64,000 bases of DNA, from positions 15,157,501 to 15,221,500 of the forward strand of contig SMMW01000001.1 in assembly GCA_004794655.1 (NCBI GenBank), given 5' to 3'. The number at the start of each line of letters is the position of its first letter. Positions within the stretch are counted from its first letter, which is position 1. Positions 34,206-47,012 of the stretch are shown here, piece by piece. The notes under the pieces were generated by a model, which was not told where the DNA came from, ran no database searches, and saw only the letters and a list, made by a program, of their open reading frames with translations. The position numbers and the translations under genes were made by a program. The stretch comes from Marisa cornuarietis (Eukaryota > Mollusca > Gastropoda > Architaenioglossa > Ampullariidae).

Positions 34206-37200
34206 CCCCCCATAAGCATCTATATTACACCCTGTAATATCAAAAGGTCTTTTTATGTACGAAAATATGATTCTTCATGCATCCTAGCCCTGGACTGTGT
34301 AGTAGAAATGCTATAGTGTCCCTAACAAGGTTAAAAATAACCCTACACGGGTACAATGTTTGTGGTACGTGTTAAGGTGCTTTTGTTATTGTTTGTTTGT
34401 TTGTTTGTTTGTTTGTTTGCTCGTTTTTTCCCACTATGTCCGTTCTCTAGCTTTCTCCCCGTCCGAGATTTATTGGACCTCCCCTTGTCCCTCCCAAACG
34501 GCAAGGGACAGCTACTCTCAGGCGTTAACAACTCTTCGACAGCTGTGCACAAGGGCGAACATGACAGATGGGAAAACTTTTCACCATTTCCCTCCCACCA
34601 TCACGTGACTGACCACTCTTCAACACAGAGCTGTACGCGGAACGCAGTCTGACGATTTGTTCCCTCATAGACAGATGGTGGGGAATGGGTCATGCTCATC
34701 GAAACATGTCCAGAATGAACTCTAAATAATTATAAACTTCTGAAGTTGTGAAGAGACAGCTGAGAGGTGATAACAACACGATATTGTCCCGCACCAACGA
34801 CTGTGACCTAGAGACCTATGCCGCTACCTTTGACACTAAAGCTATGCAAGACAGACGTACGTGGTAATGAACTATTGGAAAAATTCATGGCAGAATTTTA
34901 ATAAAAAAAACTTGATGATTTACTGTTTTAGAGAAGCATTTCTAGGACTGTTTAAGACCACCTGCTCTCTAGTTCATAACTTTAGTTAAAAGATCAGTTC
35001 TTCTGTGCCAGTGCAACCCACTTCTCTCCAAATAAATAAATAAATGAAAACAGCACGGATTGAGTTTCAAAGGTCGAGTTCTAAAATAAGACTGTTCGCC
35101 ATGTCTTAACAGAGAATCTTGCTTAGCTTGTAGCGTCTTGCAGTGCGCCGCTGCTGACTCGGTGCGGCAATCGAGAAGGCAAGTGTCTCGCCCATGTGCA
35201 CTTAGAAGGCATGTGATCTTGCTGCGTCACTCGGGGTCGTTAACGGTGTCACGTGGTGTGGCTGCGCAAAGCTCTGTGCTAGACAAAGTCTGGCTAGTGG
35301 AAGGCAGGATCTGCTTAAAGACACGAGTTTCTCACCGAGTCCGGCGGTTTTCAGGGGAACTAATTCAACGGGTAAGAAGAAGAAAAAAAAAGAAAGGAAG
35401 GAAAGAAGGAAGAAAAGAAGATAAACGAATCTCACGTACACGTTAGTCAACACGATCTTACACATGTACATAACTTAACTTGCAATTGGACCCACACAGG
35501 TACTATTCCCGTCCTATAACTTTGATACGTAAGGTAGAAAAACATTGACTTAAACAGAGATAGGACATGCAGGAAGGTACTCCGGGGTAAAAGGGAAGAC
35601 AGGAAAGGAAGCGGCTTTACAATAAATATCATTACAACACTAAACATCTACACTAAGATTGTTTATGGCGAAACACGCGGCCCTGGATCAAAGGCCCTCC
35701 ATTTACTCTAATGGATGCAGGTCTCCAGAGATGGCAAGGCAATGCTGATGTACGCTGCCTGTTGTGCAGTTAGCAGCCACTCTCTGACCAAGAGGTCCAG
35801 TGTCCTCTCCAAGTCACGAGTTGTCGTCCCACCGGGGAGGAGGGAGGAACGGGAAGAAAACTGCGATAAAATCTTTCGTCGACTTTATATTGTCTCTTCA
35901 TTAAAGAGATAAAGATTCCCTCAAGACTTTTTAATTAAACTCTCTATCATTATTTATTGGTAGCCAGCATAGACTGAACATAACATTTGTGTTGCGGAAT
36001 TTGAAAAAAAAAACAACAAAAAACAAAAAGATTGCTAGCGTTTATTTTCTGTTGAGTGCAAGTAACAAGCTACATCCTTCCCAGTGATACTTTTGCTGCT
36101 TTCTTGGTTTGAAAAGTGTTTTGGATTGACCTGACTGACTGCAGGTGCGTATGATTTCTTTCTAACCGGTGTTTATGTCACCATTTAAAGCACAGATAAA
36201 CATATCTGAAGGTCGATGGAGTATGATCACAGAGACGATTTTGTACTCCTACGGAAAGTAACAACGTCGTAATCCTTTTTTCGAAAGTAAACTTTGAAAA
36301 AATAAATTAAAATCTCAGAACAACTACTGGTTTTCCCAAAAGAAATCCACAAAAAGATATGAGACCCTGGTGCGGTAGTTATGAAACGGAGGTAAATCTT
36401 TTCCTTGGTGCAACACGGGGAATTCATGTCATATTCCCAAAATTATAAAGCAGACTCCACAGATGTGTTTCCTGTGGAACCGTAGTTATAAAGCCGTAGG
36501 TAATGTGCCCTGGGGTTAGAAACACAAAGCAGAGCCCTCGGGGCTTAGACATCGCTGTATAGCTTCAGAAACGAGAAGCTTTTGCTTGAGTTCCCTATTT
36601 TGCCCCGGAGAAAACGTCTTACCCTCGGATCATGACTACGGCCCCTGGACCAGCAGAATCCGCAACAGTATTGCAATGCTGCCGGGACACGTGATACTCG
36701 TCTGCACTGTACCTGTGTATGAATCGATGTTTGTTATCATACTCTGAAGCTCCCCACCCGCAGGAGTGGACTTGTTGAATGTACTTTCCACTCCGACCCT
36801 TTCTTCCATCACCTCTGCAAGTTAAAGTGGTCTAAATAACAACAGGAGAATGCAGAAAGACATGAACAATGTGTACTGTCTATCTTTTTGACATCAAGGC
36901 AAGGGTTGGTGGAGGTCACAAAACTGTTCGTGATCTACAGCGATTGTATGGTCACCTATTAACTAACATATGGGTACATGTTGGTAATGATAGATAAAAA
37001 CATCTTGTCCTCTGCTCGAGGTAGTGGGATGGAACTAACATATTTCGATCTTGAAATAAACTTTCTAGAGAGACGGCTACTGTACATTAAAATACCCGTA
37101 TCCATACAGCACAGATGCACTGTCTAAATATTACATATATCTACACATCCATTATATTACTGACAGCCTACTGTATTGTATACGTTTGACTGGCAATAAT

Positions 37201-37400
37201 AAAGGTGATAACAGTTGATAGGTATATGAAGTCTAATTATTTAAAAATCGTGATCCCAGCATTGCACTAGTAAAATGAACATTATTAATTCTAATTTTCA
37301 AGGCCTTTGCGAAAAAATCGGCTTACTTGTCATCTTTACAAGCCACAATATTAACTGAAGTGGTCTCTGGCGACATGATGATATTACATAAAGTTACATC
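34206..37400. other. Non-coding stretch, no gene seen
   Basis: Contains a (GTTT)n run at about 34393-34420 and a purine tract at 35370-35420. No exon, RNA gene or transposon domain is recognised. Confidence 0.55.
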
Positions 37401-37429
37401 CCTTTCTTTCAATTGCACATTCTGAGTAT

Positions 37430-37836
37430 TTAAAGAGGGTATTCGTCTTCATGATCACATTTAAATAATGGGTAGGTCTCGTGTTGGTCATCACTTAAAA
37501 CCACCTTCTGGTTACTAAGTTCACATGCTTCAAATCTGAATCTTGCTGGTGCTGTTCTTTGCCATCTGTTGGAAACACTTCTAAGATATTTTTGAGGGTC
37601 AAATATACTTTTAAATGTTCGGAACCAGGCGTGTTCATTTTCTGTTGTTTCACTTGAATTTTCATCTTCATAGATGATGTCTAGAGCTAAGCCACTTTCA
37701 TTAAACATTTGGGCAAAAGGTTGGTACCATTGTTCCGTTCTGATATCATTATGAGTAACTGCTTTTATGTTTGTGCAGTTGATGATGCGCCAAAATAGTT
37801 TTGGGTCATTTACAGATTTGTTGTAGGACTTCTAAC

Positions 37837-37928
<92 letters not shown>

Positions 37929-38590
37929 TTAGTAGTTGTTTATGTTTCTTTTTTTTTTCTCACAAATATTTTTTGTTTTTCATGATCAGCTGGCTCATAT
38001 TTTATTAATTATTTAAACATTTTGTTTACTTTTCGTTTTTTTTTTGTTTTTTTTTTGCTTTAAACATTTTTTATAATCTTATTGAGCCAAAATATTCGTT
38101 TATCTTTTTATTTCTGGTTCCATTTTCTCCAATTTAATATGACTGGTAAATCTAATGAATCAATTTGAATTTTCATTTTGACTGTGTAAATCCCCCAGTT
38201 CCTCTGACACTATGATATGATCAATCACACTATAACAATAGGGAGACATATAAGTACAATCTCTGGGATAGCATCCATTACATTAACCATTAGGTATCAT
38301 GGTGTCCAGTGTCAGACACAGGTTGTGTAAGGGTTTGTCCACTGAGTCTTGTGACTGTCTTGCTAGGGGAGTTAACACCTGGCATTCGTCTTCATTATCT
38401 CCAGTAATATAAATTATATTTACATCATATTATAATCAAGTATTGGTTGTTTGTTTCCTGTTCTAGCATTCAGGTTACCACATATTTACTACATTCATGT
38501 TGTTCTTTTCTATGCCTTTCATTATGGCGTCTTCTAAAATTACAATGCCATCTTTTGGGGGATGCAAGTTATATGTAGGTCCATGAGAAT
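37430..38590 (-). mobile_element. LINE apurinic endonuclease domain relic
   Basis: Minus-strand frames, read 5' to 3', give LHPPKDGIVILEDAI, then CGNLNARTGNK (the GDxNAR catalytic motif of APE-type endonucleases, with Asp changed to Asn). Then come DECQVLTPLARQ, LHNLCLTLDTMIPNG (the NG(R) motif) and YSVIDHIIVSEEL (the SVIDY-I-S motif). After a T-rich zone and a GT array comes VNDPKLFWRIINC, typical of the linker between endonuclease and reverse transcriptase. The frame then stays open for 92 codons from 37708 to 37430. Several stops and frame changes make it a dead copy. It has no reverse transcriptase in this window. It is a different LINE stretch from that at 29.7-31.5 kb, and the family is not assigned. 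Confidence 0.8.
37839..37926. repeat. (GT)n microsatellite inside a LINE relic
   Basis: About 44 uninterrupted GT units, the longest pure dinucleotide array in the window, lying between the endonuclease motifs and the linker of the LINE. Confidence 0.97.
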
Positions 38591-38599
38591 GCAGAGAGA

Positions 38600-39112
38600 G
38601 AAAGAGAGAAAGCGGGGCAAGACATTGTGAAAGCAAACTTTAGTTCTTGGCGATTTCTCTTCATTCATCTTTCTTTCTTTTCTTGAAACAAGACAACCTT
38701 AATTCATGCTGAACATTCATGGCGGTAGAAAGATAACTCAGACTAGTGCCTCGATCAACAAGTGCATCCGCTTGCCCGGGATTTTTCCTTGATCATCCTC
38801 ATCAACGTCGTCGTCTTCGTCGTCGTCGTAGTCACCATCTCTATTTTTGTCGACGTTTTTATGGGCAACAAGACAAAAAGGAACTAGTGCTTTCTTTCTC
38901 AGGCACACCCGTGCGCGCATGCATGCGCACGCCCCGGCCCCTACGTCATCAGGCTCAGCCTATTCGTTCCCACAGACAGAGTGAATGTACACGCTTCTAT
39001 TTTCGGGGTGCCCAAAGAAAAGAACCATCATGATGACAAGTGAGACTTCAAGGGTAACACTGCATGAAAAGTTGCCCTACCTCAAACTGCCGGATTTGCG
39101 TGTGCGTGTTTT

Positions 39113-39167
<55 letters not shown>

Positions 39168-40034
39168 ATTCTGCTAAGAGACTAAGGCTATCAATCCCTG
39201 GCGCGCCTAATGACGCCATAATGGGGTCTTGCACGCCTGGACACCATCCAACAAACCCAGAAGGAGAGGTTTGCCTCGCTCTCATAAATACAATCGATCG
39301 CAGAGCGAGCGAATCAAACACTCGGCCGACATCGCCATCTACTTCGGAAGCCCACCCACAACCTCCGAGACGTGCGAGTCGAGTGCTGCAACGCAGGGCC
39401 GACATTTCAGAGGACGTCTTTCCTTTCTTCTCTCATTCCTTTCGATCCGAGATTTTTCCATCGCTTTCTCTTTCTCGCTCCCCATTCGAAAGGTCATTTG
39501 TCCACCAACTGTCCACTATATCAATGAAGTTCAAAGACCCTCCCCACTGAGTCATAAGTGAAAGAGATGCTTCGTATATTTGAGATGCGAGGAGTGAAAC
39601 ATCATCAGACAGCTGTTGAAGCAACGGGCGCTGTTTTTTTTTCTATTGAGTGCTCGTGCTGTCTTGACTTTTACATCCGCTTTAAGTATTTCATCTATCA
39701 ACTAAAAACCATAAATTGAGAGAGAAACCAAGTAAAAAGCTTCAGAATCTCATATATTCTACTTGCAAAGTAGTTTTTCCTGTATGCAAAGATTGTTTTT
39801 TTTCAATTTTTGATGTTTTTTTTTAAACAGATAATTCATTTTAAGACTTTGTCGAGCTGACGGCTTTATCTGACTACTAGGAGAACTAGAAGTAACTTTC
39901 TTTAAGGATAGTGACAGGAAATAATGTGATCAGCGCATGACCAGAGCAATAAAAGAAAAAAGATTCGGGAGAATGCTCGTGCCAAGACTTGGGATTTTCT
40001 CAATGGCACAAGGTATGAGTTGGGAGGGGGGAAT
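38600..40034. other. Non-coding stretch, no gene seen
   Basis: Contains a (GT)n microsatellite (39115-39165) and GTC/GTCATC runs near 38790-38830. The 143- and 110-codon plus-strand frames near 39119-39561 begin in the GT array or lack any recognisable domain. Confidence 0.55.
39115..39165. repeat. (GT)n microsatellite
   Basis: A perfect GT run of about 25 units. Confidence 0.97.
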
Positions 40035-40209
40035 GGTGTTTTATGCCGAGCCAGCAACTAAGGCTATATCACGGCAAGGCAGCCAGCCCTGTAAACAGAT
40101 GCCACAAGCAGAGAAAGAACAGCGTGCCCGACACGAGAACTGAACCAAGGACAGCCAATCTTCACTGTATTGGTGACAGGCGCTAACCGTTGCGCCACCG
40201 GATCGCCGT
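40035..40209 (-). mobile_element. tRNA-derived SINE, family A, full-length copy with target-site duplication
   Basis: On the minus strand it starts GGCGATCCGGTGGCGCAACG, has box A TGGCGCAACGG and box B GGTTCAGTTCTCG, and ends CTCGGCATAAAACACC. It is flanked by the direct repeat GAGTTGGGA at 40017-40025 and 40212-40220. The repeat extends to 12 bases with one mismatch. This is the hallmark of retroposition by LINE machinery. Confidence 0.9.
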
Positions 40210-40487
40210 ACGAGTTGGGAAGAGAGAACTCGCAAAATAGCTGTTAAAAAGGTGACTTTACTGGGAAACTTGGACCATGCTGCAGAATGATGAAGCACTA
40301 GACACTTGAATAAACGGTGAACAAAGCAAGGGTCTATGTTAGATAGGTGTGCAAAAGAGCATCAAGGCGGGGCAGGTGCAACAGAAGGCTAGAGAATGGC
40401 TGTGAGGACGGGCTCCCAAAGAGTTTCCAGCAAGCGAAGAAGAAGCAGTGAGAGTGTAAATGACAACAGAAAAAAGAAGCACATTCT

Positions 40488-40523
<36 letters not shown>

Positions 40524-40525
40524 CA
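40488..40525. repeat. (CGCA)n microsatellite
   Basis: About nine CGCA units. Confidence 0.95.
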
Positions 40526-42371
40526 CTGTACTCCCCTCCTGTCTAACATCTCTCTCAGATTTGTCCATCCCAATCAGTGTTATGACCAACGCCGTTGTTG
40601 TAAATGTTGTCCTGAATGAACACTTAACAACGAACCCCAATTGAAACTCCCATGGCTTTCTTTCTGCCTTGCTTTTGTGACGACGACACACGAAATGAGG
40701 TTTTTTTTAAATTTGATCATTTGATCATTGATCTATGTATTTAAGAGGGAGGCCTACATTTCAAACGCTCTTTCTATCCGTCTAGATTTGCTCTCACCTC
40801 GGCGCGCAGGTAATGCGGCGTAAAGTGACGACTCATGTTGCTGAAAATAATTTGGACAAGCTCAGCGGACACTGTCGTTCTCGTCAGACCCAGTTAAACG
40901 CTATCTCTTCTGCTCCTGCGACATACAAAAGCTGCCAGGCCGCTCAAATCAATGTGAGATATGAAGCATGAAAACAAAATCGTCAAACTGCTGTCTCTGT
41001 CCAATCTAAGCGTGAAATCAGCTTTTTTTTCCCCTCCTCCCTCCACCGCACACTTCTCTTCTCCAAACGCAAAGTGTAATTTCCTCTTCATGGACGCACA
41101 TGGGACGTATTGTTTCAATTTCCCAATACATTTCTTGATCGCTCCATTTCCAGTCAGCTTCAACGCCGTGGGCAGACAACTCCAGGGAGATGTTTGTCTC
41201 CCTTTTTGATCCATCCAAACGTCCGGAGCTGCAGGTGACTCTGTCGCTCTCTTGATCATGCAAGACGTCCCAACGAGCTGTCTGGTGGGGCCTACGTGCA
41301 AGGGGAACGTGCTTGTGCATGCATGGATAGGTGCTTGTGGACAGGTGTGTGTGTGTATGTGGGCGCGTGAATGCGTGCGCATGTGACCGTGGGTACGAGA
41401 ACTGAGGAACGTGGAGCGAGAAATGACATGTAAAATGAGAGGGAGTCTGAGTGATGTCTACGGGTGGGCGAACTAAAGACCACTGAAATTCAATGAGAAA
41501 AGGCTTGGCCCTGTTGCCAGAAGCGTGGGATGGAGGAGAGAGAACCAGGAAGAGATAGAGAAAAGCGTTCAAGCATACATTTCCCAACTTCGATACCTTC
41601 TGAAACAAAATCCCTTTACCTGACCCTCAGCTACTGTAGACGGATCTCCATCTTTGTCCGTCTGATGCTTTCTATTTCTATCCTCCATCGCTGATCATCC
41701 CCAGCAAAATCTTACAGAAAATATGATTAAACTACATACTGCTGGTCTTTTGCCTTCGTACCATAACAATCTCCTGCCATGCCTTATTTTGCAGCCTCAC
41801 AGACTGAGGTACTGTGCGTTTCCTGACTGCTCCGACTTTCATTTAAATGGTGAAAATGTCTCATCTAAGCTGTAGGAAGGTTAAACCTCGAGAAACTCTG
41901 CTGCAGTCCGACAGTAAATGACGATTATAAATGGCAGCAGTCGTAGTGGTGGGTTGCTCGGTGTAGAGCTTATCGTCAGAAGCTGAGACAACTTAAAAGC
42001 TCTCCGGAAGTTGATGTCGCTTGATGCCGAGCTCTTTGGTCCAGTCCTGGTGCTTCTTTGTTTGTAAACACATTCACAGCAACAGTTATGGCTGCGGAAC
42101 TTGTTTTCTGCATATGCGTGTCTCCTCTGTTTGGGTTGGATGTTTTGTTTTCCTCTCAACATATAAAATATCTTTATTGTCATCCATTACAGCGTCTGCA
42201 CATAATTATCCACTTGAGTTTTGCCATCACAGTCTTGTGGCGCCAGATAGGTTTCATCTTCAGATACACAGGAACTTAGCAGCAAACAGATAAGAAGTCA
42301 TCGGCAGCTTAGAGGCTGGCCAGCAAATTTTATCTTGTAAGAGGAGCTTTTGCTAGCGGCAATGAGATTTT
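40526..42371. other. Non-coding stretch, no gene seen
   Basis: No supported gene. The overlapping 162- and 196-codon minus-strand frames (40894-41608) share the same DNA in different frames, are rich in His/Thr/Ser, and carry no domain I recognise. Confidence 0.5.
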
Positions 42372-42612
42372 AGAAGAAAAAGGAAGAAGAATAAGAAGAA
42401 AAAGGAAGAAGAAGAAAAAGGAAGAAGAAGAAGAAGAAGAAAAAGGAAGAAGAAGAAGAAGAAAACGGAAGAAGAAGAAGAAAACGGAAGAAGAAGAAGA
42501 AGAAAAAGGAAGAAGAAGAAGAAAGAAGAAAGAAGGAATAAGGAAGAAGAAGGAAGAAGGAAGAAGAAAGAAGAAGAAGGAAGAAGAAGAAGAAAGAAGA
42601 AAGAAGAAGAAG
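42372..42612. repeat. 240-bp polypurine (GAA/GGA) tract
   Basis: Plus-strand sequence is almost entirely A and G: GAA units with interspersed AAAAAGGAAG blocks, and only a handful of C or T. Within it a higher-order unit GGAAGAAGAAGAAGAAAA recurs several times around 42420-42520. Confidence 0.95.
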
Positions 42613-44435
42613 TCTACTATTAGCTATGTTTTCGGTGATTTAGCTTCCCCATTCGTGCTAACACAAGCATAATGTCAAGCTAGCACGAAAACAAACACAG
42701 CTGTCAAAAGGTCCTAGCAAGAATGCATTGGAAAGATTTAATTTAATTTTTTTTTAGGAATGCACAGCTGGAGTGACCTAAATTCTAACAAATGATGTCC
42801 CCGAAGACCGCAGCCAATACAAAAGCTTCTAGAAGATACTAATAAATGGTTGCCTACACAGCGAGCTGTACATTCCGTATCGAAAAATGAAATGTTGAAT
42901 TTTTTTCTACAATCCCGATGAGAATTTGTCCTTTTCAAACCTTCGACCTCGAGAACGAGGCAGCGTGTTCGTGAAGGATTGGGGAATTTACTGCCCCGAA
43001 AACCCATTTTGCACTCAAGATAGTATTTAATGTCTGATTCCTTTTTCGCAAAATGCCTGCTTTCAAACATCGACATACTCTGTGCCTACAGAGAGGCCAC
43101 AGCCGTGACTTCATTGAACGACTGAATAGTGTTTCCGCCCTTCCGCCCTTCCGCTCTTCCATTTTCTGTCTTTTCATTCTTCACAATTTCTCCCTTGTTT
43201 TGATTCCTTTATTTCTATAAGATCAGACACACCAGAATGAAAAAAAAATCTGACGAAAGTGAAAGAATACTAAAGCGGCAAAAAAAAGTGTAAATATTCA
43301 CTGGAAAGTTACGAAAGTATTTTTCTCGCATAAAGTGATAAAACAGTTTCATTTTTTATTGATGGCTTTGGGGCATTTTCTTTGCTGTGGCTTTAAGGTT
43401 TTAGTAATTCATGTACTTTTGGCTACAACAACACAAAAAGGGGGAAAATCTTGTGATTCAAAAATAAAGCAATTGCGGGCTAATACGATTTTTAGGTGGG
43501 GAATAAAAACCTGACTCCACTGTCAGGCATTAGCAGGCAAGCCAGCATGTAAGAGGCTCTTTGACATTAAACAGAAGCCCCTTTGTCTGAACCATGCAAG
43601 GAATTCACAGAGATGTATTTCCAGCAGGAAAAGAAAGGGGAAAAAACCCCCCGCTGAAGATAGCCAACTAAAAACCCTAAAAGAAAACTTTTTTAAACAC
43701 TTTCTCCTTAGTTTCTTCTGTTTCACACACCATCGGTCGACTGACTGCATAGCCAAACTAGCCACTAGACCAGGCCATACATTCTGTCTTATTAACACTT
43801 TGATCCCTGGCTGTCTGTGGCCTGGCTGTAGTTAAAGAGGCCCGAGCTGCTAAGCAGGCTTGTAAAGGTTAAGTGCTTCTCCAGAGCTTCTTCGAGTCAA
43901 TGGTGACTGGAGGGTGTCTATTCAATTGTTCGATCGATGAGAGTTTATTGCCCACGTCAGCAGCTGCCTGTCAGCGGCAGGCGTCGTGTGGGTGAGCCAG
44001 CGATGGAGCAGCTTCCCTCCCCGGACAATGATAACATTTTACCCTCACAGTTTTGCTGACGCGTGGGGGCAGCTCCATTGGCACATTCAGTCCTGCAAAA
44101 AATGGCTACTTCTACCGTATCCATCGAACATCTTTTGAAAACTGCTGACTCTTACATTGTACTTTTTTACCCATTAATTTAAGAAAAACTTAGTAACCAA
44201 ACGATGGTGACCATGGAGATTTCAGCAAAGCGCATTGAAAATCTCTATATCTCTCTTTTTCACTCACTCACTCACTTACAGCCCCCCCCACACACATTTA
44301 TTAATTCATCCATTCACTTATTCGTTCTTGTGTCAACCTATCTATACGCAAGACCATATAGTCTAATAATGTGTGTAAGATAAACAACAGTCTTGTGTAA
44401 TGGTTACAACCCGTTATCGACAAACTATGTGGAAA
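42613..44435. other. Non-coding stretch, no gene seen
   Basis: AT-rich DNA. A weak relative of the 28-bp repeat (TGTCAGGCATTAGCAGGCAAG) lies at 43521-43541. The 112-codon minus-strand frame at 42738-43076 has no recognisable domain. Confidence 0.5.
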
Positions 44436-44630
44436 TGTGTGTGTGTGTGTGTGTGTGTCTGTGTGTGTGTCTGTGTGTGTGTCTGTATGTGTGTCTGTAT
44501 GTGTGTCTGTGTGTGTGCGTGTGTGTGTGTGTGTCTGTATGTCTGTGTGTGTCTGTATGTGTGTCTGTGTGTGTGTGTCTGTGTGTGTGCGTGTGTGTGT
44601 GTGTGTGTCTGTATGTGTGTCTGTGTGTGT

Positions 44631-44664
<34 letters not shown>
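44436..44664. repeat. Complex (GT)n/(TCTG)/(TATG) array
   Basis: About 230 bases of GT units interrupted at intervals by TCTG, TATG and GCGT. The block GTCTGTATGTGTGTCTG recurs, so there is a higher-order repeat of about 12 to 30 bases. Four overlapping open frames on both strands are artefacts of it. Confidence 0.97.
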
Positions 44665-44669
<5 letters not shown>

Positions 44670-46544
44670 ACCCAAGATGAACGTACTCAAATTAATATTG
44701 GAGTTAGAATAGAATCAAACATAAATATCAGGCCAAGCCACGGACAAAAAAAAATAAAATGTTATAATCTTCAAGATATTATTATATCCCACCCCCATTA
44801 ACAGCAATGCTAAAGCCTTTATTTGCCGTCTTAATGTCGAGTACTATAAATACAAAAATAGAAAAGGGGCAAGACATACTACTGGTAATTTCATTCTAAA
44901 AACAAGACAAAGAACAGTGGCCATAAGGCGGAGAATGAAGATAAAGCCAGGTAAAGGCAGCTGATCGTAGGGCGGATTTTCTAGCTTTTGTCGAATTTAT
45001 TGTAGACCGTACACAGTAACCCATTAACAAACCGGTCATTAAGATCTCCAGTTTTTCTTTCGACAACGGGATGTAGGCGTTAGCATCAGAGTGGTAAATC
45101 TTGCAAAGAAAGCATGAGTTCAATAAACGAGGCCTCCCAGTCTGCACGGCTAATGGGCAATCTAGGATTGCGACTGGTTCCGGAGTTTGCTGTGCAGCTA
45201 CCGCCCCCAAAAGATCATTCTTGACCGGGCAAAGTGCCGAAATTTCAAACCTTCAAAGTGTCCCCACAGTCCCATTGTATTGGTAAACCAGTTAGGAGTA
45301 GCTCAGCATTATCATTAACGTTCTCCTGACCTGAACATTCGCAACAAAAACCATTGGTTTCCTGTAAACTTTACACACAACCAGACTTGACGATATTTGC
45401 CTGGTTAAGAAAAATTCTTAAGGACGTCAGACTGTGCACGACTACACAGTGGCTCGATACCTTCATCTTCTGGTTTAGGGAACCGGAACTTGGTGTGCAG
45501 TTTGTCAAAGTTAAAGCGTCCTAGTACTTTAGACCGTCTAGAGCTGCGATATCTCTTCTTGTCACCATCTCACGGACATGCTGCCTGTAGCAACAGGCAA
45601 GAACGATAATGCAAATAAAGAAAAGGAAGGGAGAGAGGTAGAGGAAGAAAGAGAGAGAAAGAAAAACGAATGGGTTGGGAGCAAGGAAACTAGGGTGGAC
45701 ATTAACCTATTCCGAACGAAAACTTGAGAAGCTGAACGGGACTTCATTCCCGAACAGATTTAGTGGGTAGATTGTCCTTCTCGAACGGTGGTTTTTAGTT
45801 TTACCTGAAATGTTACCCGCGTCAACGCCGGGTGTACGCAGGGTGTTTGATTTCTTGGATTGGCGATTACAGCCGATGAGTTTCCCCGCCCGTGTCTCTT
45901 CAAACAAACCCCGGCAGCCCGGAACTGACCTATGGCGTCCCCCCCCTCCCCGGTACCGCAGCTCGCAACGGGCCTGAACTTGTCAAATAAATTGCGAAAG
46001 ACAAACTTGTAGACCACAAACAAACCTGTGGACCACGAACAGGCTAGATAATCGCCAGCAAGAAACCGCACGGAGATTGACGCGAAAACAATTTTTCGAC
46101 AAATTAACGGTTGCTGAGGGAATACGACCCACAAGCGCTCCAGCCGGCGATACCCTTTGACGTCGTCGCAGTCCCACCATCATCAACATCGCCAGTTTGT
46201 TTATTTGTTTATTTTTGCTGCTGTGTTCGCTCTCATTTATTTATTATTTTTAATATGCCAGGCTTGTTTCGAAGATGGAAGAAAGGGAGCTGAAGACGCA
46301 GAAAAATGATAGAATAAAACGTGTATATCTAAAATCGTAAAAAAAAATCTGTTTTCAAGTTTGTCTAGATGAGAGCTAGGTGTGGAAAATATTCTGACAA
46401 ACAGTAATCGATACAATGATCCTCTGTCTAGACGATCCACTTATCGTCATATACTATTATTATATTAGCACATTATGCTGTTTTACTATTTAATCTTATC
46501 CTATTTTGTACTATTATTATTCATACAAGAGGATATAGGTGTCG
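44665..46544. other. Non-coding stretch, no gene seen
   Basis: No recognisable gene. It is GA-rich at about 45620-45665, and GC content is moderately higher at 45720-46160. Confidence 0.55.
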
Positions 46545-46625
46545 ATGACATTTAAAGGAATTCAGGCATTATTCCTTATTTCTTTCGCGGTGACATTTAA
46601 ATAAATTCAGGCATTATTCCATTAT
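46545..46625. repeat. Two-copy imperfect tandem repeat, 44-bp period
   Basis: GATGACATTTAAAGGAATTC then AGGCATTATTCC at 46545-46578 recurs as GTGACATTTAAATAAATTC then AGGCATTATTCC at 46590-46620. It lies directly upstream of a SINE copy. Confidence 0.85.
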
Positions 46626-46644
46626 CTCTGTAAAGTAAGGATCG

Positions 46645-46775
46645 GATGTCTTGGGTTCAGATCTCATTTCGGCCACGCTGTTCTTTCTTTGCAAGTGACA
46701 TCTGTTTACAGGGCTGGCTGCCTTGCCGTGATGTAGCCTTATAGCTGCTGGCTCGACGTTAAACACTAGTTATCC
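46645..46775 (+). mobile_element. tRNA-derived SINE, family A, 5'-truncated copy
   Basis: Starts just before box B (GTCTTGGGTTCAGATCTC), continues with the shared body (CACGCTGTTCTTTCTTTG, GTGATGTAGCCTTATAGCTG) and ends GGCTCGACGTTAAACAC. The box A region is missing. Confidence 0.85.
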
Positions 46776-47012
46776 CGCCTCCAACTCCTCATCCTGCTTG
46801 CTTCACACTGTTAGCAATCACAGGTGCAACATTGCGTAGTATGGAAAGAGTGAGTGAGTGAAATTGCTAAATAGACCGTTAGTCTATGGAGACATAGTAC
46901 GAGAGAAAAGCCATGTATACTAGGATGTAGTGATGTCCGCAATTTTGACGCACATTTGAGGTTTTTTACAATTCACTTTTCTGATTTCAAATAAGAAAAA
47001 GATTTTCCTCTA

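Noticed and set aside
40894..41608. 162- and 196-codon minus-strand frames
   Set aside because: They overlap in different frames, and neither shows a domain, signal peptide or convincing codon pattern.
44400..44801. 133-codon Cys/Val-rich protein
   Set aside because: It is the translation of a GT-based array; all frames of the array are open on both strands.
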